Source of the DNA: Hetaerina americana
Taxonomy: Eukaryota; Arthropoda; Insecta; Odonata; Calopterygidae
Direction of reading: 5' to 3'
DNA: 64,000 nt
Assembly (NCBI GenBank): GCA_022747635.1
Contig: JAKTNV010000076.1
Location: 434,001-498,000, forward strand
Below are positions 48,722 to 60,999 of the stretch, piece after piece. The notes under the pieces are model-generated. The model saw only the letters and a list, made by a program, of their open reading frames with translations. It had not been told where the DNA came from and searched no databases. The first letter of the stretch is position 1. Each line of letters opens with the position of its first letter. A program made the translations under genes and the position numbers.

Positions 48722-48916
48722 GTGAGTGTTTAACCGTGCTAGGTGCTCAATTTTACTCTGCCAATGAAGAGTATCGCTTATTCTCGACAAGGGTGGCAAG
48801 AAATGTCATAGAGGGCTCTCTTGAAATGCTTCAAAGCAGTGCTACGGGGAGGAACTCTCGAGAAAGGATATCATTCCTTAACAAAGCTTGCAGTAGCGTT
48901 GGCGTTAGTTTTTACA

Positions 48917-48990
48917 GAGGAAGTGTGTCGTCTAATCGACGCAGTGCAACGACGTGATTCACTGTACGATCTGGCCTCCAGGAATAAAAA
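48917..48990 (+). pseudogene. partial duplicate of MADF exon 1
   Basis: Bases 48917-48984 repeat exon 1 bases 48583-48650 at an offset of 334 bp. By hand alignment about 7 of the first 57 positions differ, and divergence rises afterwards. The frame stays open for about 25 codons (EEVCRLIDAVQRRDSLYD...) and then meets TAA. The copy is preceded by TTTTTACAG at 48909-48917, a good acceptor-like sequence. Joining exon 1 (phase 1) to that acceptor would keep the duplicate in frame up to the stop. It could be a dead tandem duplication or a poison exon; the former is the simpler reading. Confidence 0.75.
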
Positions 48991-49914
48991 ATAATCTTGA
49001 ACAAAATAGAAAGCATTTGTTTCTAGTAGGTTTTTAAAATTCCTGAAATACGTCAAAACTGAACACAGATAACCGCGCTGACAAAATTATTTATGGTTAA
49101 ATTTTGTTTGACAACGTGAAACCATCTGCGCATTGTCGACAAACTTCAACAAGGCTTCTGAAAAGTCAACCTCAGATGCTATTTATTATTCAATTAACAA
49201 CACTGCAAGGGAAATCAGTCTCACGACAGCCGTAGATCCGTTTTCTATGAGATTCGACGAAAAACTACGATATCCGTTTAAAACTGATACTGGCATCGCA
49301 AGGATAATTCAAAACGTCGCGTATACGTTAGGAAATACATCGATTTTATTGGTCGTTTGAGGGTTGGAGAACCTCTGCTAGTACACCTTTACATCGCGAC
49401 AAAAACTTACCACCCTCAAAACTTCGCTATGCCATACTCACACTACAGACAAAATGCAATTTGTCTTCGTTCGCACCGAGACTCACGCTCTCGCCGTCCT
49501 CGTTGGAGGCTAGCGTATACTACGACTAACCTTTCTCCTTTCATAAACTGAATTTTCGGTTAGCAAGTATTGAGGGATAGAAATTAGTATGTGAGCCTAT
49601 CTAGGTTTACATAGCATAAACTTTACTTAATCTTTCACGGATAATAGCTTTTGCTCAAATGCTTCATGATGTTCTCGTCTTTTTAAAGAGAAACTTGACC
49701 AAAGACGCGGAAATTCGAAATTATTTTATACTTATGTGGATGTTATCCTGCAAGATGGTATGTCCCGGGGTGATTGATTAGACACCAGGCTACTTATCAC
49801 GAAATAATTTTCCTCTAGCGTGGTCGGGGGAAGTTATTCTGATCCCTTGTTCGTGTACCAAATTACATCTTAAATCTTTCTGTTATGCGCCCAATCTCTG
49901 TAATTTTACGAGGG
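48991..49914. other. intron sequence, nothing recognised
   Basis: Intron 1 DNA after the exon duplicate. The frames at 49133-49551 show no domain. Confidence 0.3.
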
Positions 49915-50700
49915 GATATCGAAAATTTTAATTATTACTATATCCCCCCGCCATGGGTTTTTGAGTTCTGGGGATAAAAAAAGGTTGCTTGCGGCGAGAT
50001 CAGAAGAATAAGGCAAAATTTCAATGCCACATTGCGTTGATTCCGCGATATGAGTAAGAAGGAGCATTGTCGCCAAGAAGACTGATGCCTTTGCTGATCA
50101 TACCGCGTCCATTTCTTTTTCAGAGCATCGTACAATTTGTTTAGCAGTATGCAGTGATAGGCACCAGTGATGGCTTGACCCTTCTCCAGGTAGTCTGTTA
50201 AAATGACACTTCCAAAAAAACAGGCAGCTCTTCAGGCAGGCAGACCTTCCCTGCAGATTTCTGCATCTTAGCCTTCATGAGGGGCGGAGAGTCGCTGTGC
50301 TTCCAGTCCTTGCTCATCTCTTTGGTTTCTGGATCATATTAAAACATCCAAGATTCATCTATTGCTACCAAACGACAAAAAATATCCTCTTCGTCTTGTT
50401 CCAAAAGATTCAATATCTACCTAGACAGGTCGCGCCGTGTTTGCTTCTGAAAAGGGGTTAGTAGACGTGGAAACCAGCGTGCTGACATCTTTGACTTGTG
50501 CATTTCTTCGTGGATAATATTTTACAAGCTGTCGTAACTAAGTTCATTCTTATGATCATTCGGATGATTGTCTTCAGCCCTAAGATCTAATAGATAAAGC
50601 ACTCCACTTTCTCCACTGTGGCAGCATCGATCGTGGGTGATGATCTTCCACTTCTTGGATCGGTTGTGATGTGCTCAGTTTGAAAATTCCTTTGAAAGTG
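49915..50700 (-). mobile_element. old mariner, heavily mutated
   Basis: Minus strand in several frames: CKILSTKKCTSQR, a YNPETK-like segment (FNMIQKPK / ETKEMSKDWKHSDSPP), GEGSSHHWCLSLHT in place of the GQ-ITGAYY box, GISLLGDNAPSYSY (second Asp), and RRKQPFFIP in place of SDYHLF. Order and content fit a SETMAR-type mariner transposase with many indels. No terminal repeats are recognisable. It lies inside MADF intron 1. Confidence 0.7.
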
Positions 50701-52445
50701 CCATTATCCGACTTCGTTTGATTTTACTTAAATTTTCTGAAGTTTGGTGCACCAGCGTGATGACACACCCTTACAGGTGGGAGTGTATTTAGGTGAGAGA
50801 GATATAGGGAAATAAAAAGTAGCGCGGATAGGACAATGAACACAGTGAGAGACGGTACGTTTGAGAGGGAAGAAATGGAAATGCGTAGTGATGTGTTCAC
50901 CTTAGGGAGATAGAGTGAAATGGAGAATCCTACCTGGGGGCCGTGAAACGCCAAGCATAGGCGTCACCAATTGATTATTTCCTGATCCAATTTTCACATT
51001 AATAAGTGATGATTTTAACTTTATGCTTATTTGATTGGTGTTATTTTTTCCGATTTTTTGATTCACTCATTTTCACTTCCAATTAAATCTGTGCTTTTTC
51101 GGATGACGTTGCTGAAGTAGCTAGGCAATCTGTCGTCAAACAGCTTATTCATGAAAATATTTACGCAATCTTCCGATTCAGTCCATCTTCAGTATTCCGT
51201 TGAGATCCCTGGAAGAGCTTACCTGAGAGTTTTCTATCGCCTTTCTTTTATTAAATGCAAGAAAAGAAAAAGGATTTGTGTGGCTTCTTTTCCTCGGAAT
51301 ATTAGGGCCTTGGATTGCTGATAAGTACTTATTTGATTCCTGGCGTATTCTGACGTAATTTCTTTGCGCCTATCATATTAAGCATTAAATGACAATACAA
51401 ATCAATTTCAACGAATAAAAAATAGGGTGCCTGTAGCAAGGGGTAATATTGCTTACTTCTTATTTAATGGTTGTTGTGTAAATAACAAAAACAGCCAGAT
51501 AGAACGAACAGAGCTTTTGGCATTTGTCATTATAGAGATACCATATTTAGGAGACCAGTTACTTTTCTTTTAGGCTTGATATTTTTTATCATGCAGCGAA
51601 AATTTTTCTGGCTAATTTTTCCTATAAATTTGCCTCTGTTAATTCGTACTATTTTTTTAATTTTACGATCTCCCCGAAATCTATTTTTTTCTCAAATTTC
51701 GTCACCAAATCTGTGCTTTATTGTATCAAAGGCGATGGAAACATGCCTGGTCGGCCCATTTGGTCTAGCCTTGAAAATGGATGGCGCATGAGGGGTCGTG
51801 CTGCAGGCCGGACTCGGCTCCGAGTCGAGTGCCGCTCTAGGCGCGACGAGTAGGGGGGTCCCGGCGGCGTGCGCAGAAGGGTCTGGGGTCAAGTCTGCCA
51901 GGAGCCGCTATCGGTGCAGATCTTGATGGCAGTAGCAAAGGTAGTTCCTGTTATGGAATCTGAGACGTATCAAACGGAATATTCCTAATAGAAGGGGAAA
52001 TCTTTGTATTCCCTATACATTGTGTCAAGGGAAGTTCAGTATGTATTCAAGTATATGCTAAACATTTATGATCTGTGGCTAGGTCATCTGGAAGAAACAC
52101 TGCGGATATTCAACTAAAATTTGTGCTAAATATTTTCTGTTTCCATAGTAACTTCATTCCAATATATGGCTAACATTCTCGGAGAATCAATCAGTAATTT
52201 GGTGAAACGAGGAAAAAAGAGCAAAAACGAACAAAATCGTAGCATTTATGAGGGAGAAAGACCGGACAGGCCGGAATACTGTTCGATTGGTACCTATATT
52301 ATTTTATTATGTGTATTCCACCGGTTAAGGAATGTTTTGGGTGGAGATAGCCAAAGAAATTGTGCATCAATGCGTTACCTTGTCTCTCCGAACAAAAATA
52401 CAAAACCTGGCATTGAACACTTCATTAAGTCACTCTTCAACTTCG
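50701..52445. other. intron sequence, nothing recognised
   Basis: Mostly AT-rich. A G/C-rich patch at 51780-51900 has CG dinucleotides, but no domain or repeat is visible. Confidence 0.3.

Positions 52446-52540
<95 letters not shown>
52446..52540. repeat. TA microsatellite at a LINE 3' end
   Basis: About 95 bp of TA with two TGTA interruptions, ending where the minus-strand LINE copy (52541-53445) begins on its 3' side. Short tandem-repeat tails are typical of RTE-type LINEs. Confidence 0.93.
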
Positions 52541-52542
<2 letters not shown>

Positions 52543-53445
52543 GTCCTCCCTTCATTCCATATAATATGCCTGTACTCTTCCTTCCCCTCCTTTTTTCGCC
52601 AACGTTTACCCAGCTCTCACAGTCTTCAACATTCCACTGCCATTCAATATGCTCTCCATCCATTTTTCCTATTTCCTAATGATTTCTCCCAGCGCTCCCC
52701 TCTCCTCTCCACCATAGCTAGCACTTCCTCATTTATTTTCCTTTTGGTCCATTTCACCTTCTCCAACCTTCTCCACAGCCACTTTTCAAAAGCCTCCAAT
52801 CTACACCCATCATCCTGATTCATTGCCCATATTTCCGCGCCTTTCATAACTACGCTACATATGAAAGTTTCAACGAGCATTTTCTTAGCATCCGTACTCA
52901 ACGTGCCAGCCATCAATTCCCATCTCGTGATAGCATCTTTGCCTAACATAATTCTTCTCCTTATGTCCTTACTGCTTTTGACCATTTTGGTCCAGAACAC
53001 TTCCAAGATCTGCTAACTGCTCTAGTTATTAACTTTTATTTCAATATTTAACTTAGCCTTCCTCTTTATTTATTTGTATATATCCCCATCCCAAACCTAT
53101 TGCACTGCCTTTCCACTACGGTCAGTAATGTTTGCGACCCCTTGGCTGACCGACTAAATAAATCTTGATCATCAACAAACCTAACTGATATTATGAATTG
53201 TCCACCGGTACAGGTAATAATGGACAACCCTGCCTTATCCCTCTCAATAAAATTGCCCATCCCAACTCTCCATGTGCCACTCGCATCTTAGCTGTCTGTA
53301 ACTTGTACAGGGTGCAGATTTGTCCTGGTCCCGCTAATCTACTCTTATTTTCTGCAATGCATTCATTATACCCACCTAATTTACTCTATGAAACACTTTC
53401 TCAAAATCTACGAAACTGAAAAATGCATCACAATTGTATTCTAAG
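52541..53445 (-). mobile_element. RTE-like LINE, truncated copy with TA tail
   Basis: Minus-strand relative of the LINE at 41670-45021. It keeps part of the KAFDRVN segment (about 53380-53420), the SVRFVDDQ box (53066-53260), and the C-terminal RRRIMLGKDAITRWEL...LEAFEKWLWRRLEKVKW block (52644-53006). The block between the RQG motif and the active-site box is deleted. Its 3' side merges directly into the TA array at 52446-52540. Frameshifts and the truncated 5' end mark it as dead. Confidence 0.8.
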
Positions 53446-53689
53446 GTCTAAAGGAGTCTAAGTTTTATTTCTCCTTTGGAAAAGATATTTTTAAGGAATT
53501 AAAATGAATTATGGAAAGATAGCAAAATAGTACATCGGAAAAGATTAATTTGGGTGTATAAAGGGGATTAAGATGGGTGTTAGTGATGCCATAGCAATTT
53601 TGAAGTCACCAGTAGAAAGGAACGTAAGAGTATAGCAAGAGCGTATTTGTATTCTCGGTGGATTTTTAGAACTGTTTTAGTTTTTGACA

Positions 53690-54690
53690 GAGTAAACTGA
53701 GCTCAATTTACGAAAATTTTACGGAAGATAGAAGTAGAAGGTTATATGTCTTATCGGATCCTGTTATATGTTTCAGATTGTACAGGTGAAGATAGCGAAT
53801 GGAGAGTCAGAATATATGGTGCCATGCAGGGGAGTAAGACAAGTATGTCTCTATCACTGGTTCTTTTCAATATATATCGTATGAGGAGGAAATGGTAAGA
53901 GACGCATGGGAAGGACTGTTGGCTGGAGTGATAAAAGTGTTTGTGAGTAACTCTTCTAATAAGGGAGGTTTACGGTTGAGTAGGCGTTGGTTAGTCAGTC
54001 AGGCGAAGGGTTAAAATTATTATTTGGCGTCTTGTGTAGTAAGTGTTATAGGTATGGGATGAGAATAATTTTTTTTTAATCGTTGGTAATGATATCATGA
54101 ATGAATAGGAATATTAAGATAAACATTAAAGTTGAGGGAGATGAACAAGAACAGGTGCGCAGAAGTTCACCTAAGTAGGAATTATTGTCAACATAACTAG
54201 GAAGTATTTTGGAGGAGGATGGGCAAAGAGGAAAGGACATGAAAAGAAGAATTTCATTAGGTAGGGAAACGTTTACAACGAGGCAGGGGTTGGACGGAGG
54301 CACCTTAAGTGAAAATTTAAAGAAAAGACTAGTGAAATCTTTGATATGGAGCTTGGTTTTTTTATGGGTCGACAACATGATCGTCAAGAGGATAATGGTA
54401 GATTGTAAGCCTTTTAGATGTGGGGGTTGATAAAAATGAAAAAGTAAAATGGACGGAGAGGAGAACAATCGATGCATTTCTGGGCAGGGTGAGGGAAGAG
54501 AGACGACTATAGGGAGAAATTCAAAGAAGACAAGTAGATGTAAAAGATACTGATAGGCAGTGGGATGCTGAAGAGGAGAATGCTGGGAATGTGAGGTAGA
54601 GGGGTAAGAAGACATTTTCGATGGATTTTAGGGAGGTAACATGTATGCAGAGCTAAAGAATGAGATATTGTAATATGAGGTGTCAACTTC
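53690..54690 (+). mobile_element. RTE-like LINE, decayed copy, head-to-head with the previous one
   Basis: Plus-strand copy of the same family: KILRKIEVEG and VKIANGESEYMVPCRGVRQ, a scrambled palm, then SILEEDGQRGKDMKRRISLG and KRLVKSLIWSLVF (C-terminal block, 54209-54430), then KVKWTERRT. It ends with an RQWDAEEENAGN segment and a 3' stretch CTAAAGAATGAGATATTGTAATATG. That 3' stretch recurs at about 62560-62587. Many stops and shifts show age. Upstream, 53446-53690 shows nothing recognisable. Confidence 0.7.
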
Positions 54691-55489
54691 GTGTAGCAAA
54701 TGGCATTTACTGTGAGAGAGTACACGATGAAGAGTATGAAATACGTAAGTGGTGTAAGAAAGGGAGTCGATATTAACAAAGCATTCAAAACAATGATAGA
54801 TTCAACAAGGAATTTAGGGCACGTGGTGGGGAACCAAAAGTACCACTGCAGTTCATCGTGATGGGGAAAGTAGGTGGTGTGAATAAAGGTACGACTAGGG
54901 AGAAGTCATGACTGTCCAATATTAGATCATGAGACGGCAAAAGTTTTCTTTTGATACACGACAGGGAAAGTTTCACTGATCTGCAGAATGCCTTAAGGAG
55001 ATTCACCCCAAGAAGAAATCTATCGATCATTGAGTGAAAAAATAATGAATTCAGAAGAAAAGCTAATGATTTTTGAGGTCGTGTTCATTTGGTGTAGCCC
55101 ATTATAATTTTCTGTAGTGTTTATTCCAGTAATTGTTTTGTTGCATCCCTCTATTCCAGTTTTTCTTAATTACACTCATATATAGCTGGCGTCTTCTTCT
55201 TCGTAACTCCCTACATCAGTCCATATATCTCGTTATCCTAATCCATCTACCAGATATATTGTGTTGTTCCAGTATAGCCCTGCGGTACTTTTTCCGTTAA
55301 TTATTTTTTCTAATACTGTAGTCCTGTAACCGCCTTATATGATATCTCCAAGAGATATTTCTTTTTCCTCGTAGGCAGTAATGTTGCTTCCTTCCTCTAC
55401 TCTTCGACTCGATGGATATGCGAAGAATAGGGTTACTATGCCGTTATCTATGAGGTGTTAGTATCCGCCCGGGCCTCTAAATATATTTT
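54691..55489. other. intron sequence, nothing recognised
   Basis: Follows the LINE copy. Some purine-rich sequence up to about 55070 may be its extension, but no conserved block is seen. Confidence 0.25.
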
Positions 55490-56060
55490 ATCCCCATCGA
55501 AACGCTTCAATTCAACGGGTCAGTAATGCACGTCGCGAAACCTTTCCCGATGGAGCGAGGCCATGGCGGACTTCCGTTTGCGGTTTTGCAGTGGCGTGGA
55601 TACTCGAAGTGTGTGCTCGCCTAAACCGCGACAGAATTTTTTTTCCTTTTACCTTTAGCGAAAAATACGTCCGTCGACTGCACTCGGACCCCTCCCACTG
55701 TCTGCAGGCGGAATGAGGCTACGCGGAATCGTCCCGCTTTTATTATTTGGAACCGCGAGGTGCGGGTGTTCGGCGTTTTTCTGCCTTGCTAAAGGGTCGT
55801 GATGAAGCTTCTTGCGCCCGAGAGTTTTCCCCGTTCCCACGAAATGTTTTTTCGAACCCTCCATTCCGTTTTCCATTGTGCTGATCCAGTATTTGCCCAT
55901 CTGTGCGAATCTCCGTCATTGAATTACACTCAGCGAGCTAGTATTTTTAAAATCAGTTGCAGTGGGAAATTATCCGGCCCGAGATTTAGCTATAGGTAAG
56001 GGAAATATAGTTCGGCCCCATCCTAAGGAGAGGCGACCATTCAGGGCCCCGATGCGCTTC
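55490..56060. other. CG-containing patch inside MADF intron 1
   Basis: Moderately GC-rich, with many CG dinucleotides (CGCGAAACC, GGTCGTG, CGCCCGAG). No recognisable coding or repeat content. Candidate intronic regulatory region, or an alternative first exon; only composition supports this. Confidence 0.3.
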
Positions 56061-58381
56061 TTTTCTATCGTAGACTATGAAGTTATTTTACTTTATTTCA
56101 AAGCAAGTATTCAGCATGGATCAGTTTGATATCAAGTGAAATTAATTCTCGAATGTGTGTGTCGTGGATGGGAGGATTATAATACGTTTTGAGAAATAGG
56201 AAATTCACATTCGCCCCAAGAACTTCCAGTCTTGTATCTTTGTCGAATAGGGTGGTTGAGTAACTCATTCATATTAAATCTACCTCCGGATTGTAGATAT
56301 TGGGTGTGTGAGCTTTTTAATTCCTTATTCTTAAAATATTTTTGATACTTAATAACTTCGATTGATCATTTGGGATTTAATTGACTTGGACGGTTTGGAG
56401 AAGAAGGCACGACCAGGATTTTGTTTGGAAGGCAATTTAAGGAGATATTTTGGTCGCAACATAAAATAGATGTATACAAGTCTTATTTCTTTCTGATGCA
56501 CCAATGTATAAATGTTTTTCATACACGAACAACTTCATTAAGGAATCACATTAATGAATTCATTTTCTAGTGAATCAATTTCAAATCTTTGAATATCACC
56601 ATGTATAAGACATTTAGGGCGAAGGTTAGCTATTTCCTTAAGGACGTGGGAAGTCGTAGTTCACGACAAATTCTCATTTCCTCTCTCCAAAACACTTGCG
56701 TGCTAAGGAAACTGGTCTCGATAGTCTCAATGAGCACGCGAGGTGCACATTTGCCACACTATCAGAATACTCACAGAAACGTGTTGCGCTTTTTTATATT
56801 GCTACTGTAGTTGCAGCAAATACATTGCGTTGAATCTAATATATACTTATAATTCAACAAGAAGGCGAAAATATTATAATTATATGTTGTTCCGCGAATT
56901 TAATTCCGTTTTTCGCCAAAATTTAACAATTGATATCAGGAATGAATATCGTGCATCCTGGGAATAAGACAATAAAGTTTACTGGCATATCATTTTCTGG
57001 TCACGCACGCGCTGGTTGTCAATTTCGCGTATTAGGGCTGCCGTGATATGTCATTCAAATAATTATTTGTTTTCTCCTCTGACTATAAATTCGAAGATTG
57101 GTTGAACCCAGCTTAGTCCCTCAAATTTTGCTATCGACAAACCTCGTCCGAATTATTTTTTCTTCTCTTTTACGAATGTCATATTTTAATTCCTATTACT
57201 CACTCGGGATCTATATCAATAGTTATTTCTGTTCTTTCCTGGACGATTATCTGCTTCAGAATTTTTACTCAATTTCTTTCTATCCTTCGCTTCATAGAAC
57301 TCATCTGTTTCAATTCGTCTAATTGAGCTTCGTACTTCTCAGTATTTCGCCTCACTTCCAATGTTCCCTGTTTTTTCTTCTGCCCATGCCATGCCTCATC
57401 TTCGTAGAAAAGCATGCTGCGTATTCATGTTTTAATGAAGCGATTTCCGGCTGTAGTTAGCCTGAAGACAACTTGCTTCTTTACCCTTAAGTTAGTAGCT
57501 ATCTGCAGGCAAGGAAGAAATTATTCTAATGTTGCTAGCTGTTCGTTGACTTATTTCATAAAATGCCATAATTTAGACCGTTCCTAGGCTCACCGTTAAT
57601 ACTGTTCGTTTTCATTTCAAAATAACTCGTGAAAAATGTTAGTCTCAAGCGTACAATACAGCGAGTGTTGCAGATGGGTAAAAAAGTCCAGCATTTCGTT
57701 CGAAAATGTGAAATTTCCCTAATATACATGATTATTACATGCGTTTCTTTTTTGATTCCTTGATTGTGCAATGTATATTCGAGTCCTCTATTTTAGTGAA
57801 GATTCTGGTAATGACATTCTTTCATATCTATTAATTAATATAGTAAAATACTATTCCATGTAGCATCAAGCTCCATGGTACAGGTATTTCCTAACCTATC
57901 CGTAGTCCTCCTTTTGGTTTGATCTCGCGCGGCTGATCTAAAAGTTAATGGCAGAAAAAAGCGCGCCTGAAAAAAAGCTAATGGCAGAAATTAGTTTTTA
58001 AAATCTCAAATTGAGAATTGAATTAAATGTAAGTTTTAACTTCTCAATATTTTAAACTTTACAAGAGAAGAATTAAATTAAATACTAAGTGAAGGAAAAT
58101 GTATTATTAGTTTCATAAAATGAGGTCATTGGTCCTTTTCAATGCAGGTATGGATTAATGAATGGACAAATATTAATTTACTTGGGTAATCTACAAATAG
58201 GTTGGAGGTAATTATTTGTGGTCATTCTGCTTTCTGCTGTAAGGTACACTACAGCTATGGGCAAGCCAGAATAAATTTCTGAAGATGTACATTGAAAAGG
58301 GAATAAAATATCCTAAAATAAGGTATCTAGAAATGATGTTAATTGTTAAAACTTGTTTTCTCAAAAATTTCACAAGGTATA
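56061..58381. other. intron sequence, nothing recognised
   Basis: AT-rich DNA up to the left end of the outer mariner. The short frames match nothing. Confidence 0.3.
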
Positions 58382-58822
58382 CAGGATGAGTTCCAAAAGA
58401 AATGCAATTATTTAATTAAGTAATTTATGGAACAGATTTGCGCACACGCTTAAAATTCTTCAAAATACTGTCCTCGGGCCTCTACACATTTGTCCAGCAA
58501 CTCTGCCAATACCGGTACACGCCCTGGAAGGCGTCTTCGGAGACCTCTCGCAAGGTCTTCGTCAAGGCTGATTGGATCTCTTCTATGGACGAAAAATGGG
58601 TTCCTTTCAGGGCTGCTTTAATCCGAGACAACAAAAAAAGTCTTCTGCGGCGACGTCAGGACTATAGGGGGGTTGGGGCAGGGTTGGGACCTGGTGTTTG
58701 GCCAGGAACTTACGTCCTCGTAGCGCGTTGTGGCGGGGCGCGTTGTCGTGATGGAATTGCCAGGTAGTGGAGATGTCATTTCTCATCCTGATGACCCTTT
58801 TCCGGAGTGTTTCCAGCACATA

Positions 58823-60138
58823 CGAGGGGGGACCCAAAAATAACAGGAATGTTGTCAGATTCTTAGTTCTCAATATATTTACATTAAATTTTGTTCACCT
58901 TCAAAGTATTTCCCTTTGACCACAATGCACTTCTCCGAACAATGCTTCCATTGTTCGAAACATTTATGAATTTCATTTATTGGGATGTCCTTTAGGCCTT
59001 CTAGCGATTTTTGATTTACCCCCTAGACAGTGTCAAAACGCTTTCCTTTCATGTCCCTTTTGAGTCTGGGGAACAGAAAGGAGTCACTGGGAGCTAAATC
59101 TGGTGAGTAGGGGGAGAGATAATCGATTTCATGCCATTTTTTGTCAAAAACTGCATCACGGAGAGGGCAGTATGAGCCGGCGCGTTGTCATGATGAAAGA
59201 ACTAGTCGCCTGTGTGCCAAAGATCTGCTCTTTTCTTCCGGATACTCTCCCTCAATCTCTTCAAAACCTCCAGGTAAAACTTCTGGTTGATAGTTTGACC
59301 CGAGTAACGAACTCCGAGTGCACAATACCTCTGCAATCAAAGAAACAAATGAGCATTGTCTTGATTTTTGATTTCACTTGGTGAGCTTTTTTTGGACGAG
59401 GACAGCCAGCTGTATTCCATTGGCTTGTTTACTGCTTTGTTTCAGGATTGTATCCAAAGCACCACGATTCATCACCAGTAATCACCTTGGAAAAAAATCA
59501 GGGTCCTCTTCGAGCTGATATTGAAGCTCAAAACATGCCTGAATTCGACGCTCCCTTTGCACGTTAGTGAGATTGCGAGGGACAAATTTGGCTGCAACCC
59601 TTTTCATATGCAAATCTTCAGATAGAATCCTCTGAATTGAACTCCTGGACACTCCAGATATCTCACAGTGTTGATCAATGGTTCTGCGACGGTCGTCACG
59701 AATGAGGGCATTGATTTTGTCGACGTTGTCGTCAGTTCTTGATGTTGATGGGCGGCCTGAACGGGGCTGGTCTTCAATTAACATTTCTACATTTTTAAAA
59801 CGTGTAAATCACTCGTAGACCCTGGTTTTGCTTAGGGCAGCTTCCCCATAAGCAGTCTTACGCATTACAATAGTCTCCGCGGCCGATTTCCCGAACAGGA
59901 AACAAAATTTCACTGCAGCGCGTTGCTCTTGATAATCCGCCATCACGTTTTTCGCCGAAATGAAAAACGTTATTTCACTGAAACAGCTCTCACGGACGGA
60001 CCGATCCAGTCACAGCGACGGCGCTGCGCATGCTGACGCAGGTGGCGTGAGCCTGACGTACGACCGGCCAAACAAAGGCTTCCCCCACTCTCGCTCCCCA
60101 CCGCAGCCCAATTCCCGTTACTTTTGGGTCCCCCTTCG
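58823..60138 (-). mobile_element. inner mariner, complete with terminal repeats
   Basis: A 1,316-bp element inside the outer mariner, with 28-bp terminal inverted repeats (58823-58850 and 60111-60138; 25 of 28 match by eye) and TA at both ends (58821-58822, 60139-60140). Coding strand is minus from ATG at 59943: ADYQEQRAAVKFCFLFGKS, a stop, then the 100-codon open stretch at 59784-59482 (RSGRPSTSRTDDNVDKI, SSIQRILSEDLHMKRVAAKF). Later parts (HHDNAPAHTAL, SPDLAPSD, CFEQWKHCSEKCIVV) are in shifted frames. Full length but inactive. Confidence 0.9.
59482..59943 (-). pseudogene. inner mariner transposase, N-terminal region
   Basis: Helix-turn-helix region of the 58823-60138 element. It starts MADYQEQRAAVKFCFLF, has a TGA within the first helix-turn-helix (VYE-stop-FTRF), then stays open through RSGRPSTSRT, IDQHCEISGVSRSSIQRIL, KRVAAKFVPRNLTNVQRERR and EEDPDFF. 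It stops just before the region with the first catalytic Asp. The typical length to this point matches mariner transposases of about 345 residues. Confidence 0.8.
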
Positions 60139-60999
60139 TACATGCAGTAGGTAGCGTTAACTGTCTGTCCTTGAGGGACAAAAATCTTTACTGACGAAAA
60201 AGACAGTGAACATTGTTTTCACTTTTGATTAGCTCATCCTTACCTTTTTGGGCTTGGGGGACTGGGCGGTGTGCCTCTCAGACCTTTGGCGTTTGGTTTC
60301 TGGGTCGTATTCTAAAACCCAGGTTTCATTATCGGCGACGTTGCCCAAATAATGACGTTCATTTTCAGTACGTTGCAAAAGGTCACTTGAAAGTTCCGCT
60401 CGGTTGGAGCACCGAGACCAGTTTCGCGGCAAAGTATAGCGTCCCCCAACCTACTTCAAGTGGTTCGATGCCACTCCGACCAATAGGATCGGCGCGGGAA
60501 ATTCAATTGCATTTCTTTTGCGACTTACCTTGCATACTAGATTGAGTACTCTGAATGGCACAATTTCATTTGGATATTTTTTAGTTCGAGTTAAATATTT
60601 TAACTACACATTCGTACGAAGGTTTCCGAGGCGTTAAACTGCTTGTCTCTGCACTTCCGGGTTCTCCATCCGAGTTAATTGTCTTCGTGTGACTACAGTT
60701 TCTCTGGCCAATTTTCCTGCGTATTCAGGTTGACTTTAACTACAAATGATTATGATGTGAGTGTGCACTCATTGAATAAGCAGCATTCCTCATTCTCATG
60801 TAAAAAGATGCTAAAATAGTTGACAGTAATATTACCCAAGTGGAAGTCTTCATAATGTATGCCTGTCTGAAAACGTGAACCAACTACAAGAAATTCTGGA
60901 GCTATTCATTCAGAGTATTCGAGCTATAGAAAGGTATGTTTTGGACTGTCCCAAACTCATATTTAATTCTACTTAAAACAAGCACTTTCTATATCTGCC

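Larger units (their letters stand above)
58382..60534 (-). mobile_element. outer mariner, split by a second mariner
   Basis: Related ends CAGGATGAGTTCCAAAAGAAA (58382 onward) and, inverted, TTTCTTTTGCGACTTACCTTG (60512-60532) mark the element. The right part (60140-60430) codes RNWSRCSNRAELSSDLLQR, DNETWVLEYDPETKRQ and SPKPKKVRMS. The left part (58440-58820) codes VLETLRKRVIRMRND, TWQFHHDNAPRHNALRG and PQPPYSPDVAAEDFF. The first catalytic Asp appears as Asn (ADNETW), and the N-terminal DNA-binding region is deleted. Joining across the inner element restores the GQTVNATYY-x-VLETL type order. Confidence 0.85.

Noticed and set aside
52430..52818. Frames of 77-132 codons with Tyr/Ile runs
   Set aside because: Artefacts of the TA microsatellite joined to antisense LINE sequence.
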